In this document: positions 36,385 to 43,493 of the stretch, piece by piece
How the letters are laid out: every line of letters starts with the position of its first letter
Numbering within the stretch: the stretch's first letter is position 1
The notes under the pieces: model-generated
Told to the model about the DNA's origin: nothing
Databases searched by the model: none
The model's input: only the letters and a program-made list of their open reading frames with translations
DNA from: Deltaproteobacteria bacterium
GTDB taxonomy: Bacteria > Bacillota > Desulfotomaculia > Desulfotomaculales > JAGUVT01
DNA: 43,493 nt
Assembly (NCBI GenBank): GCA_020062745.1
Contig: JAGUVT010000008.1
Coordinates: forward strand, 1 to 43,493
Direction of reading: 5' to 3'
Position numbers and translations under genes: made by a program

Positions 36385-36789
36385 TCACTCTATACGCATG
36401 GTTGTTGTAATTGCGAGCGGAAAAGGATCCGGTATGATGGCTGCGATCAACGGTACGACGAGGTCTACGGTATAGTCTAAACTTACTGTGAGCGGTACTC
36501 CCCTGGTACGCGATGCGGGGTCCACGGGGCTGATTGAAATACTCAAACTTGACCGGTCGAGAGAACCGGCGGCAGTTTCTATTTTGGAAATGATTTCGCT
36601 GTCGGCATGTCCCACTGCGCCTGCTCTGGCGCCTTCTCTGGCGGCATTGGTGATGATCAGGTAAGAGTATAGTATTCTGCCGCTTTCGATAGTTCCCATA
36701 AGCAGAATAAGCAGCAACGGTAAAACCAGCGCGAATTCCACCATGGTCTGCCCTTTGTGGTCTTTTACTGTTTTTGCTAAGAACCGCAA
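36385..36789 (-). CDS. tadE: TadE-like pseudopilin
   Basis: The 134-residue protein starts with a basic leader, then GQTMVEFALVLPLLLILLMG, the prepilin-type site with glutamate at +5 and a hydrophobic helix, and NAAREGARAGAVG, typical of TadE. A prepilin peptidase must cut after the glycine of KGQTMVE. TTG 36789 follows GAGGTG by nine bases. Confidence 0.92.
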   Translation of the reverse strand: MRFLAKTVKDHKGQTMVEFALVLPLLLILLMGTIESGRILYSYLIITNAAREGARAGAVGHADSEIISKIETAAGSLDRSSLSISISPVDPASRTRGVPLTVSLDYTVDLVVPLIAAIIPDPFPLAITTTMRIE

Positions 36790-36851
36790 GGCTATTCACC
36801 TCATAAGGAAGAAAGAGCCTAAAAAGACATTTCTTCCGTTTGGTTAAAGTT

Positions 36852-36879
36852 GGACCCTACTTGCTTTTAAGTAGGGTCC
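36852..36879. promoter_or_regulatory. Strong hairpin between flp and tadE
   Basis: GGACCCTACTT (36852-36862) pairs perfectly with AAGTAGGGTCC (36869-36879) over 11 bases with a six-base loop. There is no T run on either strand, so it looks like an mRNA stabiliser or partial attenuator rather than a standard terminator. Confidence 0.75.
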
Positions 36880-36938
36880 GGTAATTTGCGTAGTGTTTGG
36901 TTTAGTTTAACGCTCTTAATTCGAAGTAAAGGGCCCTT

Positions 36939-37100
36939 TTACAATGCGTTGGTGACTTCTGTGAACTTGTCTTTTATTGCTCCACCCAGACCCTGGAGCG
37001 CCGCGATTACTACTATTGCGATCAGAGCCAGAATCAAGCCGTATTCCGCCATTCCCTGTCCGGCTTCATCTGCCCATAGCCTCTTTGCCAGTTGCAGCAT
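36939..37100 (-). CDS. flp: Flp/Fap-type major pilin
   Basis: The 53-residue product is the pilus subunit. A short leader (ADEAG) is followed by QGMAEYGLILALIAIVV, matching the Flp motif in which prepilin peptidase cuts after glycine and E and Y are at +5 and +6. A 20-residue hydrophobic helix and a short polar tail (GGAIKDKFTEVTNAL) complete it. It is short enough to be missed by gene callers. ATG 37100 has an AGGTGGG about ten bases upstream. A -10/-35 pair and a following hairpin suggest separate high expression. Confidence 0.93.
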   Translation of the reverse strand: MLQLAKRLWADEAGQGMAEYGLILALIAIVVIAALQGLGGAIKDKFTEVTNAL

Positions 37101-37161
37101 ATGCCCATCCCACCTTTCTTAAATTTATTGGATGGGTTAATTTTAACGGCTGCAACGGCAA

Positions 37162-37190
37162 ATTACATGAGACGAAGGCCTTATTTTCAA
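37162..37190 (-). promoter_or_regulatory. Promoter of flp/tad operon
   Basis: On the minus strand TTGAAA, a 17-base spacer and TGTAAT lie about 60 bases before the flp start. One mismatch in the -10. Confidence 0.6.
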
Positions 37191-37246
37191 CCGGACTGTG
37201 GTAGGTAATTTTTCAGGACGATAGTCGCAATTTTCTGAAACATGGC

Positions 37247-37903
37247 TCAGGAGATCTCAGCCAGCTTATTTTTTATGGCATAGAGGGCGGCCTGGGTGCG
37301 GTCGATCACACCGATTTTTTGGAATATACTGGTGATATGGTTTTTCACTGTTTTTTCACTTAAGTATAACTTCTGGGCAATTGAACGGTTGTTATCTCCA
37401 TGGGCAATTAGTTTTAAAACTTCCATTTCTCTTTTAGTTAATCCATCTGGTTGATTTTGTGATGAAATTAAATGAGAAAGACGGTTAAACTCTGTAAAAA
37501 CCTTGGTGGTCATGGAAGGATGGATAAACGAGTTTCCTTTTGATACTCCGATGATGGTTTCGATCAGCAAATCCGGACTGATGTCCTTCAACAGATAACC
37601 GGATATTCCGGCGTTAATTAACTCAAAAAGGTATTCCTCCTGGTTGTGAATGGTAAGGGCTATGATGCCGATTTGCGGTTTTTCTTTTTTAATTGTTTTG
37701 GTCGCAGAAATACCGTTGGTTTTTGGCATATTGATATCCATCAGAATAATGTCCGGGTTGAATTTAACGGCATATTCGATTGTTTTCTCCCCATCATCTG
37801 CTTCGGCTACAACTTCTATTCTAGGATCGGTAGATAAAATTTTGCGCAGACCTTCCCGGATCAAAGCATGATCGTCGGCAATCAGCACTTTTATTTTTTC
37901 CAA
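37247..37903 (-). CDS. NarL/DegU-family response regulator
   Basis: The 218-residue protein has a receiver with D10-D11, the phospho-accepting D56 (IILMDINMP) and K near 105 (YLLKDIS). A LuxR-type helix-turn-helix follows (about 150-215; LTKREMEVLKLIAHGDNNRS and LSEKTVKNHITSIFQKIGV). TTG 37903 lies nine bases after GGGAGG; TTG 37912 abuts that site. It is paired with the upstream DegS-like kinase and precedes flp, so pilus genes are the likely target. Confidence 0.92.
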   Translation of the reverse strand: MEKIKVLIADDHALIREGLRKILSTDPRIEVVAEADDGEKTIEYAVKFNPDIILMDINMPKTNGISATKTIKKEKPQIGIIALTIHNQEEYLFELINAGISGYLLKDISPDLLIETIIGVSKGNSFIHPSMTTKVFTEFNRLSHLISSQNQPDGLTKREMEVLKLIAHGDNNRSIAQKLYLSEKTVKNHITSIFQKIGVIDRTQAALYAIKNKLAEIS

Positions 37904-37944
37904 ATCCGGCAACCTCCCTGCAGTAAGTTTTTTAACATGTTGTT

Positions 37945-39078
37945 TTAAGTAGTCAGGGGAACGGAAATGCTTATCGATGTACCCTGTCCGGGCGCAGTGG
38001 AAATGACCATTTCTCCAGCAAGCAACTGCACTCTTTCGCGCATGCTGATCAGTCCATACCCCTTTCGCTCGGAATTATTAATAATCTTGAGATCGAATCC
38101 CTGTCCGTTGTCTTTTATCTGAATGTTTATTTTTTTTGTCAGGAACTCCATTTTTACCAGTGCCTGCCTGGCACGGGCGTGTTTTCTGATGTTGCTCAGA
38201 GCTTCTTGAATGATTCTAAAAAGAGAAACTTCGATGGAATTATCCAGCCGGCGTTCAGTACCGAATGATAGAAACTCTACCGGCAGGTTGTACTGTTCTT
38301 TCATTTCAGTTACGTATCTCTTAACAGCCGGGGCCAAACCAAGGTCGTCCAGAACCATGGGTCTTAAGTCGAAGATAATTTTTCTTATATCTTGCAAGCT
38401 GTCGCGCACCAGCTTCTGCAGTGCCTGTAGTTCTTCTCCTATTCTGGATGGTTCTAGGTCGAGTAATTTTAGACAAAAATCTGTCCTCATAACCACGTTA
38501 GCCATAGACTGGGCCGGACCGTCATGAATCTCACGAGCCACCCGTTTGCGCTCTTCTTCCTGAGCTTTGATAATACTGAGAGCCATTTGCTGGGTTTGCT
38601 GCAATTCTCCGATTTTAGAACTGAGATCATGTAAGTTGCCGCTTAAGAAATTCAGCACAACTCCTACCTGGGAAACCAGTTTTTCTGCTCTTTGGCTTGT
38701 CGATTGTAACCGTTGCAGGCTGATTTCTAACTGGTTGCGCCTGAAACGTAATAGTTTTTCCTTCTCTTGAAGGGTAATCAGCCTGGTCTGTAGATTATAG
38801 GCTTTGTCATATGCTTCTTTAATATCTTTTTCGGTATAACGGTGAAAATCTTTACTTACTTCCATTAACCTTATACGGGCTTTTTTTTCTTTCTTCTCCA
38901 GTTCGTCTACAGTAATTATGATGTTTTTTACCTCTTCTTTAAGCGCAGCCAGTTCATTGCTGACTCTCTCAAATTCACTCCGGGAATTTTCGGCAATATC
39001 GTAGATCTGGAACTTGCTTTTTTCGATTGCCTGGATAGTTTCTTTAATGATCCGGTCAAGGGCGCACGCATCAACCAT
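37945..39078 (-). CDS. DegS-like cytosolic histidine kinase
   Basis: The 377-residue kinase lacks membrane helices. Its N-terminal half is a long coiled coil (about 15-165), as in DegS. The HisKA_3 segment has ERKRVAREIHDGPAQSMANV with the phospho-accepting histidine at about 185. The ATPase domain shows RIIQEALSNIRKHARA (N box), DNGQGFD (G1) and GYGLISMRERV (G2). ATG 39078 has GGGGTGA upstream. It forms a two-component system with the next gene; the signal is unknown and must act inside the cell. Confidence 0.93.
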   Translation of the reverse strand: MVDACALDRIIKETIQAIEKSKFQIYDIAENSRSEFERVSNELAALKEEVKNIIITVDELEKKEKKARIRLMEVSKDFHRYTEKDIKEAYDKAYNLQTRLITLQEKEKLLRFRRNQLEISLQRLQSTSQRAEKLVSQVGVVLNFLSGNLHDLSSKIGELQQTQQMALSIIKAQEEERKRVAREIHDGPAQSMANVVMRTDFCLKLLDLEPSRIGEELQALQKLVRDSLQDIRKIIFDLRPMVLDDLGLAPAVKRYVTEMKEQYNLPVEFLSFGTERRLDNSIEVSLFRIIQEALSNIRKHARARQALVKMEFLTKKINIQIKDNGQGFDLKIINNSERKGYGLISMRERVQLLAGEMVISTAPGQGTSISISVPLTT

Positions 39079-39249
39079 AACTTTCACCCCGGAAAATATA
39101 GTTGCTTTTTTAGATTGTCGGGTTTATAAGCACATACTTGTTTTAACCTTGTTCTTCCTCCGGGGGATTTTTCCTTCTGCTGTGAAATACATAATTTGAT
39201 CATTAAAAGTAAAACTATAATGGTAATAATTTAGAAAAGAGGTGCTTGT

Positions 39250-39438
39250 ATGAGGGTTGAGGTTGACCAGGAATTGTGTATAAGCTGTGGAACCTGTATT
39301 GATGCCTGTCCGGAAGTGTTCGAGTGGAATGATGATGATAAAGCACATACTATTGTTGAAGAGGTACCCTCGGACCTGGAAGAGCAGGCTCATGAGGCGG
39401 TAGAAAATTGCCCCACTGAGGCAATTAGTGAGGATTAG
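39250..39438 (+). CDS. Single-cluster 4Fe-4S ferredoxin
   Basis: The 62-residue protein has cluster ligands C10, C13, C16 and C54 (CISCGTCIDAC and ENCPTEAI); C20 is an extra cysteine retained from the two-cluster ancestor. It is highly acidic, as usual for this low-potential electron carrier. It stands alone with a TATAAT about 35 bases upstream and its own terminator. Confidence 0.94.
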   Translation: MRVEVDQELCISCGTCIDACPEVFEWNDDDKAHTIVEEVPSDLEEQAHEAVENCPTEAISED

Positions 39439-39456
39439 ATATTTTTTTAAGAGCAG

Positions 39457-39494
39457 GCCTTGTTTGTGAAAAATAATTAAACAAGGCTTTTTTT
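39457..39494 (+). terminator. Terminator after the small ferredoxin
   Basis: GCCTTGTTT (39457-39465) and AAACAAGGC (39479-39487) pair perfectly, followed by seven T residues. Confidence 0.92.
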
Positions 39495-39568
39495 GTTTGG
39501 CGCAGGGATAAGGAAAGCAGTGTGGAATTATTAGGTATTATCTATCTGGCAGGGGGAGTTAAGGTCAA

Positions 39569-40324
39569 ATGAAGATTGGCCGCTTTCAAAAGCAGGAGGA
39601 GATTTTTTACGGTATTATCGAGGGAGATAATGTTTGTCTTATTGAAGGAGAGACATACAGCGGAGATATTGTCCCAGGGAGGGTTTTATACCCGTTAGCT
39701 GGTGTGCGTACCCTGGCTCCGTGTGTCCCGTCAAAAGCCGTTTGTGTGGGGTTGAACTACCGTGACCATGCCGAAGAATTGGGTCTTAAAGTACCGGATG
39801 AACCGGTGCTTTTTTTAAAACCTTCTTCTGCAGTGATCGGGCCCGATGAACATATTCTTTGCCCGGAAATGAGTAAACAGGTGGATTATGAAGCGGAAGT
39901 GGCGGTGGTAATCGGGCGTACCTGCCGGAATATAAGCCAGGCTGAAGCAGCCTCTTATATTTTGGGGTATACCTGTGCTGTCGACGTTACGGCCCGGGAT
40001 CTTCAGAGGAGGGACGGTCAATGGTCCAGGGCCAAATCTTTTGACACTTTTTTGCCTTTGGGGCCGTATGTTGTGAATGATTTGGACCCGGGCAGTTTAA
40101 AGATTTCTCTTTACTTAAACGGTGTGCTTAAACAACATTCTTCTACCAAGAATCTGATTTTTAGTATACCTTATTTAGTCAGCTTTATTTCCCGGATTAT
40201 GACCTTAAATTCGGGTGACGTTATTTTAACGGGAACGCCGGCCGGGGTAGGACCTTTGCATAGAGGTGACCGGGTGGAGGTGATAATAGAAGGGATCGGG
40301 CGACTGGAAAACCAGGTAAGGTAA
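39569..40324 (+). CDS. Fumarylacetoacetate hydrolase family protein
   Basis: The 251-residue protein has the FAH C-terminal domain fold: VCVGLNYRDHAEELG, FLKPSSAVIGP, the metal-binding stretch VDYEAEVAVVIG, DVTARDLQ, RAKSFDTFLPLGP and the family end GDVILTGTPAGVG. Relatives hydrolyse or isomerise acylpyruvates, and some decarboxylate oxaloacetate. The substrate cannot be fixed from sequence. It is a single gene; ATG 39569 follows TAAGG. Confidence 0.92.
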   Translation: MKIGRFQKQEEIFYGIIEGDNVCLIEGETYSGDIVPGRVLYPLAGVRTLAPCVPSKAVCVGLNYRDHAEELGLKVPDEPVLFLKPSSAVIGPDEHILCPEMSKQVDYEAEVAVVIGRTCRNISQAEAASYILGYTCAVDVTARDLQRRDGQWSRAKSFDTFLPLGPYVVNDLDPGSLKISLYLNGVLKQHSSTKNLIFSIPYLVSFISRIMTLNSGDVILTGTPAGVGPLHRGDRVEVIIEGIGRLENQVR

Positions 40325-40391
40325 CTTAAAATTGTTTTTCATCCACTGTTGGCGCTGCATCAACGGCATGGGTATTTAACAGAAAATATTG

Positions 40392-40419
40392 TTGACAATG
40401 CCGGATATTGTGTTAAAAT
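40392..40419 (+). promoter_or_regulatory. Promoter of speD
   Basis: TTGACA, a 16-base spacer and TAAAAT; transcription should start near 40426. Confidence 0.8.
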
Positions 40420-40430
40420 TTATTTTGATT

Positions 40431-40475
40431 GGAATTAACCAATCCTTTTGGCCAAGCGGGGGGTTTGTTAATTCC
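40431..40475 (+). promoter_or_regulatory. Leader hairpin of speD
   Basis: GGAATTAAC (40431-40439) pairs perfectly with GTTAATTCC (40467-40475). The 27-base inner part contains TTGGCCAA and a run of G residues. No T run follows, so it is not a terminator. It lies a few bases after the predicted transcription start. Confidence 0.65.
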
Positions 40476-40510
40476 AAAATTATTGTCCGCAAAGGAGGCA
40501 GATAACCAAG

Positions 40511-40894
40511 ATGAAACAGCCTTTGGGCCGCCATGTATTAGCTGAAATTTGTGGGTGTGACTACAAGATTCTTAATGATCTAGAAAAGGTAGAAGAAATA
40601 ATGGTTAACGCAGCATTAGAAGCCGGAGCTGAAGTTAGGGAATGTGTCTTCCACAAATTCAGCCCTCAAGGGGTGAGCGGGGTAGTGGTAATATCGGAGT
40701 CGCACCTTGCCATTCATACCTGGCCGGAACTGGGTTATGCGGCCGTAGATGTTTTTACGTGTGGTAGAAAAGTAGACCCGCTGGATATGTGTAACTATCT
40801 GGCTGGCCATTTCGATGCCGAACATATGATTGCCAAAGAAACAGAGCGGGGCATGTTACTGGAAACTGAGTTTAGAGAGGTTGTAAATTATTAG
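40511..40894 (+). CDS. speD: S-adenosylmethionine decarboxylase, prokaryotic class
   Basis: The 127-residue proenzyme makes decarboxylated SAM for spermidine synthesis. It cuts itself between E63 and S64 in [14 protein letters not shown] to create the pyruvoyl cofactor; H69 (HTWPE) and C84 (FTCG) are the other conserved active-site residues. The length is typical of the short bacterial form. ATG 40511 follows AAAGGAGG. No speE is next to it. Confidence 0.96.
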   Translation: MKQPLGRHVLAEICGCDYKILNDLEKVEEIMVNAALEAGAEVRECVFHKFSPQGVSGVVVISESHLAIHTWPELGYAAVDVFTCGRKVDPLDMCNYLAGHFDAEHMIAKETERGMLLETEFREVVNY

Positions 40895-40935
40895 GGGGGA
40901 TATTTATTAGTACCAACAACCAAAAAGGTTAACTC

Positions 40936-40975
40936 GGGCCTTGCAAGAGTCGAATTGCAGGGCTCATTATTTTTA
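40936..40975 (+). terminator. Terminator after speD
   Basis: GGGCCTTGCAA (40936-40946) pairs over 11 positions with TTGCAGGGCTC (40955-40965, two G-T pairs); ATTATTTTTAT follows. Confidence 0.82.
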
Positions 40976-41060
40976 TGATATTTTGTAGCAATACTAAAAG
41001 TTATAGAGAGGGAGGAAGTAGAGGGATTTCAGCGAATATAAAATAGTTGGAGAGGGGGGG

Positions 41061-41831
41061 GTGCCTGTGTTAAGGGAAATCCTGCGGCCGATTGAAGGTG
41101 ATCTGCAGAGCGTACAGGACAAAATACAAAAAAATCTGCTGTCCAGGGCGGGGTGTGTAGGTTCATTTGCCCATTTGGAGGTTTCTTACCTTAATCAGGT
41201 TATCCGGCCGGCGTTAGTTATTCTGGCAGGCAGGCTTTTTAATTATTCGGCTGAGAAAACTATTATGTTAGCCGGGATTTTTCAATTTATTTACATGGCT
41301 TCACAGATCCATGCCGGAATTTCTGACAGTGACAGCGACGAAAACAAAAATTACGGCTCCAAGTTCCCGGTACTTGTTGGAGATTACCTTTACGGAAAAT
41401 TTTTTACTTTTCTATGTGATGCAGGTATTATCAGGTTTTTACAACCATTAGCAGAAATTATATGTTCTATCAATGAAGGTAGAATCTTAAAGCAAAATGC
41501 TGGTGGTGCATATGATACCCATCCGCTTATTTTTAAAGAAATAATATCAAAAGAAATGGCAACACTTTTTGCCGGGTGTTGCCGTTTGGGCGCCTGTCTT
41601 TCTTCTGCTGAGGAAGAGAATCAGAAATACTTGTACCGGTTCGGCTTTAATTTGGGAGTGGCTTATGGCATGATGGAACAGGGAGACCCTTTTAAACAGG
41701 GGAATAACTTCTTCCATTGCGCTTTAGCTGAACTGGAGCGTGTGCCGGCTAAACCGGAACGCGATGTTCTGGCAGAACTGGTTCGGTTTTTGTCGGGTAA
41801 CGGAGTTGCCAGCCGGCGCTTGGTGGGATGA
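41061..41831 (+). CDS. Polyprenyl-synthase-like protein without the catalytic Asp motifs
   Basis: The 256-residue protein resembles trans-isoprenyl diphosphate synthases (SYLNQVIRPALVILAGRLF, IFQFIYMASQIHAG, GSKFPVLVGDYLYGKFF, MATLFAGCCRLGACLS). The first DDxxD motif expected after ASxxH is replaced by AGISDSDSD, and the second (GxxFQxxDDxxD) by GVAYGMMEQGDPF. It probably lacks chain-elongating activity and may act as a regulatory or structural partner of an active synthase, as in two-subunit heptaprenyl synthases, or have a new role. It starts at GTG 41061 after GGAGAGG and is followed by menG. Confidence 0.75.
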   Translation: MPVLREILRPIEGDLQSVQDKIQKNLLSRAGCVGSFAHLEVSYLNQVIRPALVILAGRLFNYSAEKTIMLAGIFQFIYMASQIHAGISDSDSDENKNYGSKFPVLVGDYLYGKFFTFLCDAGIIRFLQPLAEIICSINEGRILKQNAGGAYDTHPLIFKEIISKEMATLFAGCCRLGACLSSAEEENQKYLYRFGFNLGVAYGMMEQGDPFKQGNNFFHCALAELERVPAKPERDVLAELVRFLSGNGVASRRLVG

Positions 41832-41862
41832 ACTGTTGAAAATGCTAGAGGAGTATTACCGA

Positions 41863-42588
41863 ATGAATCCTGCCCGTGAGAGCAACAAAGAAAAGGAAGA
41901 GTATGTGCATAGCATTTTTTCGTCTATTGCTGGCTGCTATGATTTGTTAAACACGGTCTTGAGCTTTAACCGGGACAAATACTGGCGCCGTTTTGCTGTT
42001 GTCCGGACAGAATTGCAGCCGGGGGGAAAGGGACTGGATGTTTGCTGCGGTACAGGGATGCTGGCTCTGGAGCAGTCGAAAGTGGTAGGGGCAAATGGTC
42101 GCGTAACCGGTCTGGATTTTTGTGCCAATATGCTGGCTAAAGCCAGTGAAAATATCAGCCGTACGCCCTTTGCCGGAGTGATTGAGCTGGTCTTGGGCAA
42201 GGCCACCGAGATGCCTTTTCCTGACAACACTTTTGACTGTGCTACCATCGGCTTTGCCTTGCGCAACGTGCCCGATATCAGAAAAACAATTGGGGAAATG
42301 CGCCGGGTGGTCAGGCCGGGCGGGAAAGTGGTTTCCCTGGAGTTGTCCAAGCCGGGAGCGTTTTTGTTCAAGCAGATATATTACCTTTACTTTAACCATG
42401 TAGTGCCTTTCCTGGGTCGGATTGGAGTCGGCCTGACCGGTCCGTACAGCTACCTGCCCAATTCTTTAAAGGACTTCCCCCATCAGGCTGAGATTAGAGA
42501 CTTGTTTGCCGCCGAAGGATTGGCCGGCGCCCATTATTACGAGCTTACCGGAGGGGTAGTGGCGGTTCACGTAGGAACAAAAGTGTGA
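41863..42588 (+). CDS. menG: Demethylmenaquinone methyltransferase MenG/UbiE
   Basis: The 241-residue class I methyltransferase adds the last methyl group to menaquinone. YVHSIFSSIAGCYDLLNTVL and NRDKYWRR open it, LDVCCGTGMLALEQ is the SAM-binding motif I, and GFALRNVPDIRKTIGEMRRV and PYSYLPNSLKDFP are UbiE signatures. ATG 41863 lies nine bases after GAGGAG. It follows the polyprenyl-synthase-like gene by 31 bases and precedes a ubiD-type gene, as in menaquinone operons. Confidence 0.94.
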   Translation: MNPARESNKEKEEYVHSIFSSIAGCYDLLNTVLSFNRDKYWRRFAVVRTELQPGGKGLDVCCGTGMLALEQSKVVGANGRVTGLDFCANMLAKASENISRTPFAGVIELVLGKATEMPFPDNTFDCATIGFALRNVPDIRKTIGEMRRVVRPGGKVVSLELSKPGAFLFKQIYYLYFNHVVPFLGRIGVGLTGPYSYLPNSLKDFPHQAEIRDLFAAEGLAGAHYYELTGGVVAVHVGTKV

Positions 42589-42713
42589 GCAGGCTTGATG
42601 TTTCCTGTTGACAACTGATGGCTGAAGCTTTCTGAAGAAATTGCGGTGTTTTCTGCTATTGCTTGCATTTAAAAGATAATGCAACCTGAAATGAAAGAGA
42701 AGGTGTTTTTAGT

Positions 42714-43493
42714 TTGGGTTATCCCGATCTGCATGCTTTTGTGGCTGAGTTGGAAAAAAGAAAATTACTCAAGCGTATTAAGGTTGAGGTGGATGCCAGC
42801 CTGGAAATTACTGAAATATCCGACCGGGTGGTCAAAGCCGGCGGCCCGGCGTTATTTTTTGAAAATGTGAAGGGCTACCGGATGCCGGTGGTTACCAATC
42901 TTTTTGGCTCCCTGGAGCGGATGGAACTGGCGCTGCAGGTAGAAGACCTGGATCAAATCGGAGAAGAGTTATTAAGTATTTTGCAGCCGGCCGAGTTGCC
43001 GACTACTTTTATTGATAAGCTAAAAGCATTGCCTAAACTGGCCCGCCTTTCTTCTTTTGTTCCACGTTTGGTAAAAACCGGTCCGTGTAAAGAGGTAGTA
43101 TTCAGAGATAACCCTTCTCTGGCTGAGTTGCCTGTTTTGAAATGCTGGCCTGGTGACGGCGGCCCTTTTATTACCCTGCCGCTGGTATTTACTAAGGACC
43201 CGGAGACCGGCAGACGCAATGTGGGCATGTACCGGATGCAGATCTATAATGAAAATACAACCGGCATGCACTGGCATATTCACAAAGACGGGGCGGAACA
43301 CTGCCGCAGGTACCGGGAAGGCGAGAAACGGATGCCGGTAGCGGTAGCTCTGGGAGCCGACCCGGCGGTTATTTATGCGGCTACGGCGCCGTTACCGGCC
43401 GGCCTGGATGAGATGCTTTTTGCCGGTTTTCTGCGCAAAGAGCCGGTGGAAATGGTACGCTGTGAAACGGTGGACCTGGAGGTGCCGGCACGG
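42714..43493 (+). CDS. UbiD-family decarboxylase, 3' end beyond the window
   Basis: The frame opens at TTG 42714, eight bases after GAGAAGGTG, and runs open for 260 codons to the window edge. Visible residues include AELEKRKLLKRI near the start, LPVLKCWPGDGGPFITLPLV, GMYRMQIYNENTTGMHWHIH and KDGAEHCRRY, the last two being the prenyl-FMN-binding segments of UbiD enzymes. Full members have about 450-500 residues, so roughly half is missing. Next to menG it probably decarboxylates a quinone precursor. The gene name is left open because UbiD relatives act on many aromatic acids. Confidence 0.9.
   Translation, partial: MGYPDLHAFVAELEKRKLLKRIKVEVDASLEITEISDRVVKAGGPALFFENVKGYRMPVVTNLFGSLERMELALQVEDLDQIGEELLSILQPAELPTTFIDKLKALPKLARLSSFVPRLVKTGPCKEVVFRDNPSLAELPVLKCWPGDGGPFITLPLVFTKDPETGRRNVGMYRMQIYNENTTGMHWHIHKDGAEHCRRYREGEKRMPVAVALGADPAVIYAATAPLPAGLDEMLFAGFLRKEPVEMVRCETVDLEVPAR

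Noticed and set aside
36371-36799. N-terminal extension of the TadG-like frame to 36799
   Set aside because: The added stretch is tadE read in another frame, rich in Arg and His, and GTG 36370 has GGGAGG at the right distance.
41740-41862. Longer start for menG at 41740
   Set aside because: It re-reads the end of the preceding gene; ATG 41863 has GAGGAG nine bases upstream and gives the usual length.
42679-42870. 63-codon frame beginning ATG 42679
   Set aside because: It is out of frame with the UbiD reading frame that continues to the window edge with clear family motifs.
1-43493. Search for insertion sequences, transposases, prophage and toxin-antitoxin genes
   Set aside because: None could be supported; all gene-sized frames with recognisable content belong to the listed genes.

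Overview
The window looks like chromosomal DNA from an anaerobic, low-to-mid-GC Firmicute, most likely a Peptococcaceae-type clostridium of the Desulfotomaculum/Pelotomaculum kind. The reasons are the neighbouring tepA-ylzJ-spoIIIE genes (a Bacillus/Clostridium gene order), many TTG and GTG starts behind strong AGGAGG-type ribosome binding sites, a Gram-positive-style Pho box, a menaquinone gene block, a DegS/DegU pair and a CRISPR repeat ending in GAGGAATTGAAAC, a repeat type familiar from thermophilic clostridia. The species cannot be named from the sequence alone.

Layout. (1) 1-8218: an AT-rich leader and one very long CRISPR array. I counted 122 repeat units and 121 spacers, read left to right, with a decayed last repeat; no cas gene is in the window. 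(2) 8327-13225: a small Zn-finger/winged-helix protein on the minus strand, then an operon of GT4 glycosyltransferase, GH65 disaccharide phosphorylase and HAD sugar-phosphate mutase/phosphatase. (3) 13332-19961: tepA-like protease, ylzJ, uppP, spoIIIE/ftsK, selU (mnmH), yajQ and a self-cleaving XRE/S24 repressor. (4) 19975-20924: a small zinc-ribbon protein and a two-cluster ferredoxin with a CRP/FNR-like palindrome between them. (5) 21035-25876: phosphate regulon phoB-pstS-pstC-pstA-pstB with 11-bp-phased Pho boxes before phoB and pstS; phoR and phoU are absent. (6) 25991-28228: GT2 glycosyltransferase, GtrA flippase-like protein and a PIG-V-like membrane glycosyltransferase; then tRNA-Pro(GGG).

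(7) 28497-39078, all minus strand: a tad/Flp pilus locus headed by a DegS-type kinase and a DegU-type regulator. It continues with flp (53 codons), tadE, a TadG-like protein, cpaB, a receiver-MinD fusion (cpaE), cpaF, tadB, tadC, a DUF192 protein and a chemoreceptor-like protein with an eroded signalling tip. No prepilin peptidase and no secretin are present, the latter as expected for a single-membrane cell. (8) 39250-43493: a one-cluster ferredoxin, an FAH-family hydrolase, speD with a structured leader, a polyprenyl-synthase-like protein that has lost its catalytic aspartates, menG/ubiE and the start of a ubiD-family decarboxylase that runs off the window.

The most interesting items are the pilus locus with three apparent signalling inputs, the degenerate polyprenyl synthase paired with menG, the phased Pho boxes, a possible leader-peptide switch before the GT4 gene, and defects and self-similarities inside the CRISPR array. 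I saw no wholly new defence or mobile system.
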